Part shown: positions 7,601-16,061 of the stretch, piece after piece
Layout: every line of letters begins with the position of its first letter
Position numbering within the stretch: position 1 is the first letter of the stretch
Source: Azoarcus sp. CIB
GTDB taxonomy: Bacteria > Pseudomonadota > Gammaproteobacteria > Burkholderiales > Rhodocyclaceae
Direction of reading: 5' to 3'
Length of the DNA stretch: 64,000 nucleotides
Assembly (NCBI RefSeq): GCF_001190925.1
Contig: NZ_CP011072.1
Coordinates: forward strand, 1,736,001 to 1,800,000
The notes under the pieces: model-generated
Told to the model about the DNA's origin: nothing
Database searches by the model: none
Seen by the model: only the letters and a program-made list of their open reading frames with translations
Made by a program: the position numbers and the translations under genes

Positions 7601-8782
7601 TCAGAAATTCTTCGGCAGGTCGAGCTTGCGCTTGGCGATGATGTTGCGCTGCACCTGCGACGAGCCGCCGCCGATGGTGTCGATCACCGTGTAGGTGTAG
7701 CAGCTCTCCCCGCGGCCCTTGAGCGGCGCGTCCGCGGTGTGCAGCGCGAGCTGCCCGCCGGGGCCGACGATATCCATCGTCGCATCGGCCAGACGACGCG
7801 ACAGCTCGGTGGCGTACAGCTTGTATTCGGAGGCCTCGACAGTCGGGGTCTTGTTGCTGTTGAGCGCGGCATCGACGAACTTCACGCCGAGCACTCGCGC
7901 AACTTCGCACTCGGTCGCCAGTTCGGCGATCCTGTGGCGCACCACCGCGTCATCCTTGAGCGGCTTGCCGTCGCGCTTGGCCGTCTTCACGTGGTCGGCC
8001 AGCACTTCCACGCGCCCGCGGATCGGCGCGAACGTGAACATGCTGAAGCGTTCGATGTCGAGCGCTTCGGCGATGTACTGGAAGCCCTTGTTGAGCTCGC
8101 CGACGCGGTAGTCGTCATGCACGAACACGTTGTCGAAGAACACGGCGTTGGTGCGCTCGTTGCCCATCGTGTACATCGGGTGGATGGTGAGGCCCGGGTC
8201 GTCCATGCGCACGAGGAACAGGCTGATGCCATGGTGCTTCGGCGCGTCCGGATCGGTGCGCGCGCCGACCCAGTACCAGTCGGCGAAGTGCGCGGAGGTC
8301 GTGAACACTTTCTGGCCGTTGAGCACCCAGCCGTCGTCCTTGCGCTCGGCCTTCAGGCGCATCGCCGCGGCGTCCGAGCCGGCCGACGGTTCCGAATAGC
8401 CGACGGCGAATTCGATCTTCGCGTCGAGGATCTGCGGCAGGAATTCGCGTTTCAGCTTTTCCGAGCCGACATTGATCAGCGTCTTGCCGATGATGCCCAC
8501 GCCCTTGCCGATTTGCGGCGCGCCCACCGAGGATAGTTTTTCGTTGAGCAGGTATTCGAAGAAACCTTCGCCTTCCTGACCGCCGTATTCCTTCGGCCAC
8601 GTGATGCCGAGCCAGCCCTTTTCGGCGACCTTTTTCATGAAGGCGCGGCGCTCCGGCGTATCGCACACCTGTGCCATGTTTTCACGAGTGACGTCCATGA
8701 CTTTCGGGTCATGGTTTTCCTTCAGGAATTGATCGACCTCACGCAGGAATTCGCATTCTTTTTCGGAAAACTCAAAATCCAT
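7601..8782 (-). CDS. Acyl-CoA dehydrogenase, first gene of the minus-strand operon
   Basis: 393 residues. Seen: GYSEPSAGSDAA (about 128-139) and GWVLNGQKVFTTSA (151-164) of the middle domain, and GGGSSQVQRNIIAKRKL at the C-terminus. The medium-chain-type Glu is replaced by Gly there, but LDIER with Glu244 matches the catalytic Glu site of isovaleryl-CoA dehydrogenase, so this chain can be catalytic. GGGGA lies before the ATG at 8782. It heads the operon and faces etfA across a 535-bp divergent region; electrons would pass to ETF and then to the membrane Fe-S protein at 12034-14001. Similarity to FadE/ChsE proteins of sterol side-chain pathways is my reading of the motifs. Confidence 0.92.
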   Translation of the reverse strand: MDFEFSEKECEFLREVDQFLKENHDPKVMDVTRENMAQVCDTPERRAFMKKVAEKGWLGITWPKEYGGQEGEGFFEYLLNEKLSSVGAPQIGKGVGIIGKTLINVGSEKLKREFLPQILDAKIEFAVGYSEPSAGSDAAAMRLKAERKDDGWVLNGQKVFTTSAHFADWYWVGARTDPDAPKHHGISLFLVRMDDPGLTIHPMYTMGNERTNAVFFDNVFVHDDYRVGELNKGFQYIAEALDIERFSMFTFAPIRGRVEVLADHVKTAKRDGKPLKDDAVVRHRIAELATECEVARVLGVKFVDAALNSNKTPTVEASEYKLYATELSRRLADATMDIVGPGGQLALHTADAPLKGRGESCYTYTVIDTIGGGSSQVQRNIIAKRKLDLPKNF

Positions 8783-9317
8783 GTCTGTCCCCGCATCAGG
8801 AATTAATCAAGACGGCCGGGAAGTCGGCTATTGCCGCCATGCCGCCAATCGTTGAGCCGATTCTAGATTCCGATTTCGGGCGATGTTGTCCGGCGGCAGT
8901 TCCGAAGTGGCCGCAGGAATGTCAGATAAGGCCATGCCCGCCCTGGCAGGGCGCGGGCGACCGATCCTTGCATCGCGCAACCTGATTCGAACGAGATTTA
9001 TCCACGCGCGCCGCAGACCCTCCCCCCTCCCTTCAAGGGGAAGGAGCCCTTCGATCACCGGCTGAGGTTCGTTGCTAATCAAGTCGCCAAACGCCTTGCG
9101 TGACAAGGGTTTCGGGCTGGCCGGAAATGAATTGGCAAAGTCCCCTTCTGATTCGAAGCGGCGCAGTGCGAAAAAGGGCAGGCAATTAGACTGGATTCAG
9201 GAATCGGGATCCGGGACTGCGCCGATAACCCGCAGCAAAGTGGCCGCATGGAAATAGCACTGCCTCTGCCGGATGCCCGCTCGATCAATTCGTCGCACTG
9301 AACAAGGAGTCCTCGCT
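8783..9317. promoter_or_regulatory. Divergent intergenic control region between the two degradation operons
   Basis: 535 bp with no convincing gene between the divergent operons; it must hold promoters for both. Dyads seen: CGCCCT-GGC-AGGGCG at 8939-8953, CCTTG-N5-CAAGG at 9094-9108, and a CCCTTCAAGGGG palindromic repeat core at 9029-9040 that also occurs near 39.75 kb. AAGGAG at 9304-9309 is the etfA ribosome site. No regulator gene is present in the cluster, so a factor encoded elsewhere must act here. Which dyad is an operator cannot be decided from sequence alone. Confidence 0.5.
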
Positions 9318-10286
9318 ATGGCCGTTGTGCTGTGTTCCTGGGGTGATGCCATCGACGGCGGTACCGAAGAGGCGCTGACGCTCGCACGCAAGCTGGCGGG
9401 CTCGACCGGGGTGGAATTGCGCTGGCTGGTGCTCGGCAGTGCCGCGGACGCGGCGACCGAAGTGGCTGCCCGTTACGGCGTGAATCGCCTCGACCGCATC
9501 GAGGGAGCCGCGCAGGGGGTGACTGCAGGGCCGTCCGGACCGGATGCGCTCGTCGCAATCCTCGCCGCTTACTGCGGCAGCACCTCGCCCAGCACGGTGC
9601 TGTTCAATCAGGGCGCCGAATCGCGCGTCATCGCGGCGCGCCTCGCGGGCCGTCTCGGCGTGCCCGTGGTCGCAAACGTATTCGATGCCGAGCCCGCCGG
9701 CAACGGGCTGCACGTGACGGCGACGGCCTTCGGTGGCGACACGCATGCGGTCTACGAACTGACGGCGCCGGTCGCGGTGCTGTCGGTGACGACCACCTCG
9801 ATCGTCGCGGCGCCCGCCGCCGTGCCCACCGCCGTCGTGCAGCACGCCGTCGCGCTCGACACGGGCGCCGTCGGCGAACGCTTCGAAGTCATCTCCTCGC
9901 CGCAGGTCGCCGAAGCGCGTCTCGAGGACGCCCAGATCATCGTCTCGGGCGGTCGGGGCCTCGGCAGCAAGGAGAACTTCGAGATGGTCAAGGACATGGC
10001 GGCAGCCATAGGCGGGATGTGGGGCGGCTCGCGCGCCATCGTTGATGAGGGCTGGATCGACTCGTCGCATCAGGTCGGCCTCACCGGCAAGGTCACGCGT
10101 CCGGCGCTGTATATAGCCGTCGGCATCTCCGGCGCCAGCCAGCACATGGCCGGCTGCTCCGCGGCGAAGACCATCGTCGCGATCAACAAGGATGCCGACG
10201 CGTCGATCTTCCGCTACGCGCACTACGGGGTCGTGGGCGACTGCCTGGAGATCCTGCCCGAACTCATCAAGGCGGCGAAGGCATGA
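9318..10286 (+). CDS. etfA: Electron transfer flavoprotein alpha subunit (orphan)
   Basis: 322-residue ETF alpha chain. The C-terminal FAD domain is complete: [12 protein letters not shown], a GGSR/DEGW block, [24 protein letters not shown] and [11 protein letters not shown]. It would carry electrons from the acyl-CoA dehydrogenases to the Fe-S quinone reductase of the same operon. The ATG at 9318 has AAGGAG 8 nt upstream; longer in-frame starts lack one. ETF normally works as an alpha/beta dimer with etfB adjacent, but no beta gene exists here or elsewhere in the window. The DUF35 gene overlaps its stop (ATGA, 10283-10286). A beta subunit supplied from another locus is the simplest explanation. 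Confidence 0.93.
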   Translation: MAVVLCSWGDAIDGGTEEALTLARKLAGSTGVELRWLVLGSAADAATEVAARYGVNRLDRIEGAAQGVTAGPSGPDALVAILAAYCGSTSPSTVLFNQGAESRVIAARLAGRLGVPVVANVFDAEPAGNGLHVTATAFGGDTHAVYELTAPVAVLSVTTTSIVAAPAAVPTAVVQHAVALDTGAVGERFEVISSPQVAEARLEDAQIIVSGGRGLGSKENFEMVKDMAAAIGGMWGGSRAIVDEGWIDSSHQVGLTGKVTRPALYIAVGISGASQHMAGCSAAKTIVAINKDADASIFRYAHYGVVGDCLEILPELIKAAKA

Positions 10287-10732
10287 CGGAGCGTTACACG
10301 ATGAATGAGATTGCCAACACTGCCGCCCTGCGCGAGCCCTGCGTCCCGGGACTGTTCTCGGAAGAGGAGGGCGCGCGCCTGCACGGTGCCCGCTGCAATT
10401 GCTGCAACACGCCGTACTTTCCGCGGGTGGCCACCTGCCGCAATCCGTCGTGTGACGAATCGCGGATCGTGCCCTGCACGTTCGGGGGCGAGGGAAACCT
10501 CTGGAGCTATTCGGTCGCGGACTTTCCGCCGCCGCCGCCCCACCGCTACGACCAGCCCTTCGTCCCGTACGCCATCGGCGTGGTCGACCTCGACAGCGGC
10601 CTGCGCGTGGTCGGGCAGATGGTGGATCCCGCCGAGGCCATGCAGGTCGGCGCGCGCGTCCGGCTCGTGATCGAACCGATCCATCACGGTGACGGCAAGG
10701 CCTTCACGTCGTGGAAATTCAAACTGCTCTGA
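10283..10732 (+). CDS. Zn-ribbon/OB-fold (DUF35) partner of a thiolase-like enzyme
   Basis: 149 residues. An N-terminal rubredoxin-like zinc ribbon has four Cys in CNCCNTP and CRNPSC, followed by an OB-fold ending in [12 protein letters not shown]. Proteins of this type bind tightly to thiolase-like partners: BbsA with BbsB, IpfE with IpfD, or the DUF35 domain of ChsH2 with the aldolase Ltp2. The following gene, 14 nt away, encodes such a partner, so a complex is very likely. Start codon overlaps the etfA stop. The OB domain is thought to help bind the CoA ester; it is unlikely to be catalytic by itself. Confidence 0.88.
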   Translation: MTERYTMNEIANTAALREPCVPGLFSEEEGARLHGARCNCCNTPYFPRVATCRNPSCDESRIVPCTFGGEGNLWSYSVADFPPPPPHRYDQPFVPYAIGVVDLDSGLRVVGQMVDPAEAMQVGARVRLVIEPIHHGDGKAFTSWKFKLL

Positions 10733-10746
10733 GCTCCGGGGGAAAC

Positions 10747-11940
10747 ATGCAGGAAGTCGTCGTTCTGGGAGTAGGGATGCATCGCTTCGGCAAGACCGGC
10801 GATGCGATCGTGGGGGAGAAGTCCGTCACCGAGTTGTGCCGCCATGCGGTGGACATGGCGATGAAGGACGCCGGCGTGTCGTGGAAACAGGTGCAGGCGG
10901 TGTCCGCCGCGAGTTCGCGTTTTTCGGGCGGGAAGGGCTGGGGCCTGAACGGCAACGACATCGTCGAGGATTTCGGCTGCACCGGCATCCCCGTCTACAA
11001 CCTCTCGGCCGGCTGCGCCGCCGGGGGCAACGCGTTCAACATCGGCTACTCGCTCGTCGCCGGCGGCATCCATGATCTCGTCCTCGTAGTCGGCGGCGAG
11101 GTGATGCCCAAGGGCATGATCCAGACCTCCGGCGTCGAGGACGCGAACGATCCCGAATACCTGCGCCAGCGCTGCGTCGGCATGCCAGGCCCGGCCTTCT
11201 GGGCGACCCTCGCGCGGCGCCGCATATTCGACTACGGCACGACCGAGGAGCAGATGGCCAAAGTCACCGTGAAGGCGCGCAAGTGCTCCGAGAGCAATCC
11301 CTTCGCGCGCTTCCAGAAGGCCGTGTCGCTCGACGAGGTGCTCGCGTCGCCCTACGTCAGCAATCCGCTGCGCCTGTTCGAGATCTGTCCGGTGTCGAAC
11401 GGCGCCGCCGCGGCGGTGATCTGCTCGAAGGAGATGGCGCGCCGCTTCACGTCGAAGCCGATCACGGTCGCAACCAGCGCCGTCGCCACCATCGGCTTCG
11501 ACGACGCCCTGCCGCGCAGCCTCGCCGGCCCGGTCCCCTCCGGCCCGAGCTTCCACACCGAGGCCAAGTCCGCCGTGATGAAGGCCTTCGAGCGTTCCGG
11601 TATCGGCCCGCGCGACATCAGCTTCACCGAATTGCAGGACAACACCTGCTACTACGAGCTCGCCTTCCCCGAGGAATGGGGGTTGTGCGAACCCGGCGAG
11701 GCCGAGCGCCTGCTGGAGGCGGGCGAGACCGCGCCCACCGGCCGGATGCCGATCAACCCTTCGGGCGGCTTCGTGTCCTTCGGCGAGGCCACCACGGCGA
11801 TGGGCGTGTTCCAGATCGCCGAACTCACCTGGCAGTTGCGCGGCCAGGCGGGCGGACGGCAGGTGCCGGATGCGAAGGTCGGGCTTGCCCAGACCAACGG
11901 CCTGGGTGGCAACGCGACCGCCGCCATCCTCAAGCGCTGA
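10747..11940 (+). CDS. Thiolase-like (SCP-x/Ltp2 class) protein, probable acyl-CoA aldolase
   Basis: 397 residues of the lipid-transfer-type thiolase family. The nucleophile position is kept (Cys90 in SAGCAAGG). Other thiolase residues are not: the HDCF-type motif reads ELQDNTCYYEL (Gln297 for His), the GHP motif reads FGEATTAMG (Glu347 for His), and the C-terminal loop is TNGLGG. Tyr302 and Tyr303 lie beside the changed motif. Ltp2-type retro-aldolases likewise lack thiolase catalysis residues and use tyrosines. With a DUF35 partner next to it and no hydroxyacyl-CoA dehydrogenase in the cluster, C-C cleavage of a beta-hydroxyacyl-CoA by retro-aldol is the best guess. A BbsB-like true thiolase is the alternative. 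Start 10747 follows GGGGGA. Confidence 0.85.
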   Translation: MQEVVVLGVGMHRFGKTGDAIVGEKSVTELCRHAVDMAMKDAGVSWKQVQAVSAASSRFSGGKGWGLNGNDIVEDFGCTGIPVYNLSAGCAAGGNAFNIGYSLVAGGIHDLVLVVGGEVMPKGMIQTSGVEDANDPEYLRQRCVGMPGPAFWATLARRRIFDYGTTEEQMAKVTVKARKCSESNPFARFQKAVSLDEVLASPYVSNPLRLFEICPVSNGAAAAVICSKEMARRFTSKPITVATSAVATIGFDDALPRSLAGPVPSGPSFHTEAKSAVMKAFERSGIGPRDISFTELQDNTCYYELAFPEEWGLCEPGEAERLLEAGETAPTGRMPINPSGGFVSFGEATTAMGVFQIAELTWQLRGQAGGRQVPDAKVGLAQTNGLGGNATAAILKR

Positions 11941-11965
11941 CTTCCTCCAGATACGACCGTTCGCC

Positions 11966-11987
11966 CCGAGCCTGCCAAAGGGCTCGG
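11966..11987. repeat. REP-like hairpin between thiolase-like and Fe-S genes
   Basis: Perfect 7-bp stem CCGAGCC / GGCTCGG (11966-11972 and 11981-11987) with an 8-nt loop. The surrounding wording (CGTTCGCCC before it, GGCACGACC after it) resembles the small palindromic intergenic repeats common in proteobacteria. It lies in the 93-bp gap of the operon and may adjust expression of the downstream membrane protein. Confidence 0.5.
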
Positions 11988-12033
11988 CACGACCGATCGC
12001 TGGTTACAAGGCTGATTACCCCGGGGCCCCGAC

Positions 12034-14001
12034 ATGTCCACGATCTCCGCACTCGACTACACTCTCCTCGCGATCCTGCTGGGGGGCGCACTGGTCAGCA
12101 TGCTCCTGGGCCTGAAGCGTCGCGCGGCGCGGATTGCAGCCGGCAAGGCGACCCCGGTCGGTGTCAGCCCGGGGCAGGCGTGGCGCGAGCGCCTGAACTT
12201 GCGTGCCTTTGCGTCGCGCGGCCTGTTCGCGTCGCGCCTCATCAAACGCCCGGTGGCCGGGCTCGCCCATGGCCTGATGTTCGTCGGTGCACTCGTCGCC
12301 ATCTTCGGCCACGCGGCCTTCCTGCTGAGTTTTGCCGGCGTGCCGGTGTATGAGGGGAAGTTCGGCCTTGCCGTGATGGAACTCGGGCGCGAACTCGCCG
12401 GCCTGCTGATGTTCGTGGGCGTGGCCTTCTTCCTCGTGCGGCGCCTCACGCGCCTCGAACGCCTGAACACCGGTGGCTTCCGCCGCGGCTTCGTCGCGAT
12501 GGAAGTGTTGTTCCTCGTCACCATCGCGGCCGGCTTCGCGGCCGAAGCCTTGCGGCTGGCGGCACCCGGATCCTTCAGTCGCGGCGAGTTCTTCGGCCTC
12601 GCGCTCGCGGGCGGGCTGCGCGACATCGGGCTCGGTGCCGACGCCCTCGGCTCGCACCTCGCGTGGTGGCTGCACGGCCTGCTGGGCGTCGCGTTCATCG
12701 GCCTGATCGCGCACACGCCGCTGTCGCACATGCTGCTTGCGCCCGCCAACGCCGCGCTCGCCCGCCGCCGCCCGGGGATCACGCTCGCCCCGATCGACTT
12801 CGATGCCGATCCGCCGGAGGGAAAGGAGGTCTCCTTCGGTGCCGCGAAACTCGCCGATCTCGACCGCAAGAAGCTGCTCGATTTCTCCGCCTGCCTGTGG
12901 TGCGGGCGCTGTCAGGAAGTGTGTCCGGCGGTGCAGACGGGCAAGGCATTGTCGCCAAAGAAGGTCATGACGACCTGCGCGAGCTACCTCGAAAGCGGAC
13001 GCCTCGACGATGTCGCGCTGATCGACGAAATCGGCCTGCAGGCGGTGTTCGACTGCACCACCTGCGCCGCCTGCGTGGAGGAGTGTCCCGCGAGCAACAG
13101 CCCCGCTGAAACCATCCTCGAGTTCCGCCGCCATTTCGTCATGGATCGCTCGGAAATGCCGGACACGCTCGCGCTCGCCAACCGCAACCTCGAATCACGC
13201 GGCCACCCCTTCGTCGGCACTGCCGCCAATCCGCACGACTGGCGGAAGGGGCTGGACGTGCCCTTCTTCGAGGCCGGAAAGTCCGAATACCTGCTCTGGA
13301 TCGGCTGCTCGGTCGCCTTCGAGCCGCGCGCCCAGGAAGTCGCCCGCGCGATGGTGCGCATTCTGGAGACCGCCGGGGTGTCCTACGGCATCCTCGAAGA
13401 GTCGCGCTGTACGGGCGACCCGGCGAAGATGGCCGGCGACGAGATGCAATTCGTCGAGATCGCCCAGGCCAACATCGAAGACTTCCGCGAGCGCAAGATC
13501 CAGAAAGTGATCACGATGTGCGCGCACTGCTTCAACAGCTTCGACCGTTACTACCCCGAACTCGGCGCCGACTGGCAGACGATCCCGCACTCCGTGCTGA
13601 TCGACCAGTTGATCACCGACGGCCGCCTGCAGGTCCTGCGCAACGACGCCGAGAAGATCACCTTCCACGACCCCTGCTACCTCGGCCGCCACAACGACAT
13701 CCTTGCCGAACCCCGCCGCGCCCTCGGCGCCGTCGCCCAACTCATCGAAATGCCGCGCAACCGCAAGGACAGCTTCTGCTGCGGCGCGGGCGGTGGCAAC
13801 TACTGGGGCGGGAAAGGTGGTACTGCGCGCATCAACGACGTGCGCATGCAGGAAGCTGTCGACACCGGCGCCGCGAAGGTTGCGACCTCGTGCTCGTTCT
13901 GCTTGCTGATGCTCACGTCGAGTGCGTCGAAACACGGGGAGGAAAGGCGCGTGTTTGATGTCGCGGAGTTGGTGGCGGAGGCGCTGCCGACGCGCGCGTA
14001 A
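12034..14001 (+). CDS. Membrane Fe-S ETF:quinone oxidoreductase (EMO-type)
   Basis: 655 residues in three parts. Residues 1-245 hold about five membrane helices resembling the nitrate reductase gamma cytochrome b domain. Next come two 4Fe-4S motifs, CLWCGRCQEVCP starting at Cys287 and CTTCAACVEECP starting at Cys341. The C-terminal half has two CCG (HdrD-type) domains, with CAHCFNSF and FCCGAGGGNYW. This is the layout of EMO proteins that pass electrons from ETF to the quinone pool. Placement behind etfA fits re-oxidation of the two acyl-CoA dehydrogenases. A weak ribosome site and a 93-nt gap precede the ATG. A heterodisulfide-reductase-like role is the alternative name for the same family. 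Confidence 0.9.
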   Translation: MSTISALDYTLLAILLGGALVSMLLGLKRRAARIAAGKATPVGVSPGQAWRERLNLRAFASRGLFASRLIKRPVAGLAHGLMFVGALVAIFGHAAFLLSFAGVPVYEGKFGLAVMELGRELAGLLMFVGVAFFLVRRLTRLERLNTGGFRRGFVAMEVLFLVTIAAGFAAEALRLAAPGSFSRGEFFGLALAGGLRDIGLGADALGSHLAWWLHGLLGVAFIGLIAHTPLSHMLLAPANAALARRRPGITLAPIDFDADPPEGKEVSFGAAKLADLDRKKLLDFSACLWCGRCQEVCPAVQTGKALSPKKVMTTCASYLESGRLDDVALIDEIGLQAVFDCTTCAACVEECPASNSPAETILEFRRHFVMDRSEMPDTLALANRNLESRGHPFVGTAANPHDWRKGLDVPFFEAGKSEYLLWIGCSVAFEPRAQEVARAMVRILETAGVSYGILEESRCTGDPAKMAGDEMQFVEIAQANIEDFRERKIQKVITMCAHCFNSFDRYYPELGADWQTIPHSVLIDQLITDGRLQVLRNDAEKITFHDPCYLGRHNDILAEPRRALGAVAQLIEMPRNRKDSFCCGAGGGNYWGGKGGTARINDVRMQEAVDTGAAKVATSCSFCLLMLTSSASKHGEERRVFDVAELVAEALPTRA

Positions 14002-14017
14002 ACCGCCTGAGGGCGGT
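14002..14017 (+). terminator. Hairpin directly after the Fe-S gene
   Basis: ACCGCC-TGAG-GGCGGT stem-loop starting at the base after the stop codon. There is no T run, so it is either a weak terminator or a 3'-end stabiliser. The following 14018-14356 stretch (about 340 bp) contains no gene I can support, only a lone DnaA-box match at 14109-14117 and a short CCACA-N5-TGTGG dyad. Confidence 0.45.
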
Positions 14018-14356
14018 CGTGGAGTCTCGCCTTCCTGCGCGTTGCCCCAATTTGAGGCGCGCCCGTGCGTCCCTGTAGCCGCGCGGCTTCGCGCTGGTTC
14101 CCCGCATCTTATCCACAGGCTCGCCCACAGAGATTGTGGAGGAAACCTCGGGGCGGTTATTCGGGTCAGCCGCCGAAACGTATACTTGCGCGCTCTTGGG
14201 CAAGCCAGTGTGTACGGCAACAACCGCCCACTCGCTTCTTGTACGCGTCTTGATGCCCCACACTTCACCACACGAAGGATGCTTCGCCCCCCTCATGCCC
14301 ACCCGGCACTCTGTTCAGAGGCCGGGACCGGATCGAGAGCGTGAAGGACTCGGCGC

Positions 14357-15225
14357 CTACTGCTGCGCGAGTTCCGCCTTCACCAGCGCTTCTATGAACT
14401 CGAAGGCTTCGGCGGGCACCCTTTCAACCAACTGCTTGCGCCGGTTCTTCGAGATCGCGCCCCCGTTTTGCAGCGCAGACGCGATCAGCAGGTGCTGGTC
14501 GTTCGACCGCAAATCGAATTCCTCGTTCACGGCCCTGCTGATGCGGTCGAAGCTCGCGAGAAATTCGGTCTCCTGCCGCAGATCGACGTTGAGGGCTTCT
14601 TCAGCCATCCGGAAGCCGAATTCGACACAAGGCGTGGCATCCCAGTAGCGATAGATCGAAGGCTGCCCCTTGAAGTCGAACGCGAATTGATCCTCGTCGA
14701 TCCACGCCACATCCCACAGCTTGCGGGCAGGCTTCGAGAAGGACTGCAGGGCCAGCAGATACTGCTCCTCGTGGCGCTTCATCGCGATTGACACGGGTAG
14801 CAGCAGGCCCCGTTCCAGTTGGCCGGACTGACACAAGGCGTGATGAAACAGGAAACGTGACAGGCGGCCGTTGCCATCCATGTAGGGGTGCAGGAACACG
14901 AAACCGAAGGACTCGACGGATGCCGCAACGATCGGGTCGATCTGTTTGGACAGGCTGTTCGCCACTGCCATGAAGGCAGGCATCAGGCTCGTCAGCAGGT
15001 CGGGGGCCGGCGGCACATAGGTGACGCTGCTTGCCCCGCGCAGCCCTCCGCCGCGTAGCCAGTTCTGCTCGTGACGAAAGCAGGCTGCCCGATCGTATGG
15101 GTTCGAGAGCGTCGCGGACTGCAGATCGGACAGGTACTGTTCCGTCAGTTCAACGTTCTCGTGCCCAGCGGGAAGGAGCTCAGGTTGAGCCTGCGCCGAA
15201 GGAATTCGTAGCCAACCAAGTCCAT
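14357..15225 (-). pseudogene. Fic-family protein gene with internal deletion and frameshift
   Basis: Fic enzymes transfer AMP or similar groups to target proteins. The catalytic motif is intact as HPYMDGNGR (His codon 14890-14888), and the C-terminal part runs normally to 14357. The frame is open from 15301 but has no ATG; the first usable start is a GTG at 15016, which would lose half the Fic domain (EQNWLRGG lies upstream). In another frame, ATG at 15225 encodes MDLVGYEFLRRRL, which I recognise as a typical N-terminus of this Fic subfamily, and stops at 15145. The roughly 250 residues normally between are absent. So a 5' end and a 3' end appear fused out of frame by a deletion. A short GTG-started product cannot be excluded. 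Confidence 0.7.
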
Positions 15226-15420
15226 GAAACGTTGCCCTCGTGCCCGGATATTTCGAAGCGGTACAGGATTTTTTTAATTCTTGGCCGTTTCGGAAAGTAT
15301 TTTATACGTATAGATATCCGGTGCTCACATCCCGCCATCCCTCTTGCGCGATGACCGGCGGAAGATCTCGTTGTAGCGCTGCGCCCGCTGATCTCGTCCG
15401 ATGTCGCCCGCAAAGGTCGA

Positions 15421-15924
15421 TCAGCCCGGCCTGCGGAAGTCATCCTCGATCCACGCCTGCGCGCTGGCCGTGGTCAGTTTGAATCCCGCATCCACGCGCA
15501 GTCGGGCCAGTTCTTCGCCCGCAGCGTCGTAGGCCCCCAGCAGGGCATGGGGATCGTACTCGTCGACAACAATGTCGAGCGTGACGCTGACCGGGCCGGA
15601 CTCCGTGTTCACGGTGAGTTTCTTGTGAAGCGTCGCGTGCAGCTGTTGCTCATGGCGGCGTAGGACTTCGGAGGCGGTCTTGACCAGGGTGTTGAATGCT
15701 GTGGGGTCAAGGGGCTTCGGGTTCTTCTTGTCGCGCCCCATCGTCCAAGGCCCCACTAGGGCGGGCTCGGGCTCGCCATCTTTGATCATTTCGACCGCCC
15801 ATCCCTCGTCGTCCATGTTCTTGATGACGCGGGCGGTCCAGCCGTCGTCCTGCCATAGGCGCGGCTCTTTCACGCGGACGACTCCGTCGTCCACTTCGGC
15901 TTCGTTCATTGCATTCGATGTCAT
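15421..15924 (-). CDS. Hypothetical protein
   Basis: 167 residues (162 if the ATG at 15909 is used), acidic, without signal peptide or membrane segment. I do not recognise a family. The N-terminal third has a pattern of short strands (DDGWTARVIKN, EGWAVEMIKDG), and the C-terminal half, with the VSVTLDIVVDEYDP segment, ends in a probable helix. No clear ribosome site precedes either start. It stands alone: 195 bp from the broken Fic gene and 137 bp from the divergent RIO kinase gene. Its frame is clean and codon use is like its neighbours, so I treat it as real. Confidence 0.65.
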   Translation of the reverse strand: MTSNAMNEAEVDDGVVRVKEPRLWQDDGWTARVIKNMDDEGWAVEMIKDGEPEPALVGPWTMGRDKKNPKPLDPTAFNTLVKTASEVLRRHEQQLHATLHKKLTVNTESGPVSVTLDIVVDEYDPHALLGAYDAAGEELARLRVDAGFKLTTASAQAWIEDDFRRPG

Positions 15925-16061
15925 GGGTGGATTTTACGTCCCCCACGATCACGACGCGAATCATGGTTCGTAAGGATTACGCGCCGAACGAGTTCTGCCC
16001 CGATGGGAGGTGGTAATCTACTCGGTTAGCCCCATTCCATGCAGTTCAGCAGGACCAAAGT

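Noticed and set aside
9072-9257. Small frame in the divergent region as a possible etfB remnant
   Set aside because: No ETF beta motif and a basic, low-complexity translation.
10747-11940. Calling the thiolase-like protein an acetyl-CoA acetyltransferase
   Set aside because: The HDCF and GHP motifs are lost; the name would imply a reaction the sequence does not support.
14109-14117. Exact DnaA box TTATCCACA as a possible replication origin
   Set aside because: Only one copy, no cluster of boxes, no dnaA/dnaN or parAB nearby, no AT-rich unwinding region.
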